Of a stretch of DNA of 6,382 bases, positions 5,786 to 6,382 are shown one piece after another. The stretch comes from Clostridia bacterium (GTDB lineage Bacteria > Bacillota_A > Clostridia > Christensenellales > Borkfalkiaceae), in contig JAFTIK010000072.1 of assembly GCA_017456945.1 (NCBI GenBank), forward strand, positions 1 to 6,382, in the 5' to 3' direction. The stretch's first letter is position 1; each line of letters starts with the position of its first letter. Position numbers and translations under genes: made by a program. Below the pieces are notes generated by a model, which worked only from the letters and a program-made list of their open reading frames with translations, was not told where the DNA came from and made no database searches.

Positions 5786-6382
5786 TTATTCTTCCTCTTC
5801 ATCTTCGGGCAAATCTACGTTGTGGTAAACGTTCTGAACGTCGTCGAGATCTTCTAACGCGTCGATAAGTTTTTGGAACTTAACGAGATCATCCCCCGTG
5901 AGCGTAACCATATTCTGTGGCAACATTTCAATTTGCGCGCTAAAGAAAGTTAAGCCCTTTTCTTCAAGATATTTTCTAACTGCGGAAAAGTTCTGCACCG
6001 AAGCGTGAACTACGAAAGAATCGTCTTCCGTCAAAACGTCGTCAGCGCCTGCTTCAAGAGCGTATTCCATAACGGTATCTTCTTCAAGCCCTGCCGTTCT
6101 TTCAACTACGATAACACCCGTTCTGTTAAAGGTAAAGGATACGCAACCCGAGTTGCCGAGCGAGCCACCGTGCTTTCTCATAACCGTTCTAACGTAATCA
6201 ACCGTACGGTTTTTGTTATCGGTAAGCGCTTCGATAATAATTGCGCTACCTGCTTGGCCGTAACCTTCGTAAGTTAATTCTTCGTAAGTACCTGCAGAAA
6301 GTTCGCCAGATGCTTTTGCTATACATCTTTTAATATTATCGTTAGGCATATTTGCAGCTTTTGCTTTTGCAATTGAATCGGC
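5786..6382 (-). CDS. yebC: YebC/TACO1-family protein, N-terminus cut by window edge
   Basis: YebC-family proteins were long annotated as transcriptional regulators. More recent work on the family, including mitochondrial TACO1, points to a ribosome-associated role easing translation of stall-prone (notably proline-rich) stretches. The reading frame is open to the right edge: 198 codons are visible, beginning ADSIAKAKAANMPNDNI, so the Met at 6349 is internal and about 50 N-terminal residues (the usual GHSKW...AQDAKRGK region) lie outside. Recognisable blocks are EELTYEGYG, EALTDNKNRTVDYVR, GGSLGNSGCVSF and the acidic LEAGADDV segment, ending in DLPEDEEEE. The usual YEGYGPGG motif reads YEGYGQAGSA. 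In many bacteria yebC sits directly before ruvC; here a protease gene intervenes. It lies upstream of, and appears terminated before, the other genes. Confidence 0.95.
   Translation of the reverse strand, partial: ADSIAKAKAANMPNDNIKRCIAKASGELSAGTYEELTYEGYGQAGSAIIIEALTDNKNRTVDYVRTVMRKHGGSLGNSGCVSFTFNRTGVIVVERTAGLEEDTVMEYALEAGADDVLTEDDSFVVHASVQNFSAVRKYLEEKGLTFFSAQIEMLPQNMVTLTGDDLVKFQKLIDALEDLDDVQNVYHNVDLPEDEEEE

Noticed and set aside
6347..6349. Taking the ATG at 6349 as the start of yebC
   Set aside because: The frame continues upstream to the window edge with typical YebC residues (AKAKAAN before the Met), so this Met is internal and the real start is outside the window.

Overview
The window reads as a housekeeping region of a Gram-positive, Clostridia-like member of the Bacillota. 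The evidence is the gene order ruvC-ruvA-ruvB-queA-tgt, common in Clostridia and relatives, a moderately AT-rich base composition with AT-rich intergenic DNA, and a lipoprotein-type HtrA-like serine protease. I cannot name genus or species, and an uncultured lineage is possible. All recognisable genes lie on the minus strand, so transcription runs from high to low coordinates. Both outermost genes are cut by the window edges.

In transcription order: (1) 6382-5786, the C-terminal four fifths of yebC, a YebC/TACO1-family protein. (2) 5785-5443, a 343-bp gene-free stretch holding three successive stem-loops (two look like intrinsic terminators of yebC), then an A-tract-rich promoter region for the next gene. 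(3) 5442-4114, a secreted trypsin-like (HtrA/DegP-type, S1C) protease with a lipobox and a PDZ-like C-terminal domain, closed by an intrinsic terminator. (4) 4038-4010, a near-consensus sigma-A promoter (TTGACT-17-TACAAT). (5) 4001 to the left edge, the tightly packed ruvC-ruvA-ruvB-queA-tgt operon, with gaps of 8, 9, -14 and 1 bases.

RuvC, RuvA and RuvB together branch-migrate and resolve Holliday junctions. Tgt and QueA act successively in queuosine tRNA modification: Tgt exchanges guanine-34 for preQ1, then QueA builds epoxyqueuosine. The two modules share a transcript but not a pathway.

I see no evidence of a new multi-gene system; the coding content is conventional. The points most worth a second look are: the ruvC promoter, placed so close to the start codon that the mRNA should be leaderless or nearly so; the hairpin array after yebC, with two perfect 12-bp inverted repeats; the protease gene between yebC and ruvC, which are often neighbours, with a lengthened acidic loop in its catalytic domain; and a YebC that lacks the usual GPGG motif.
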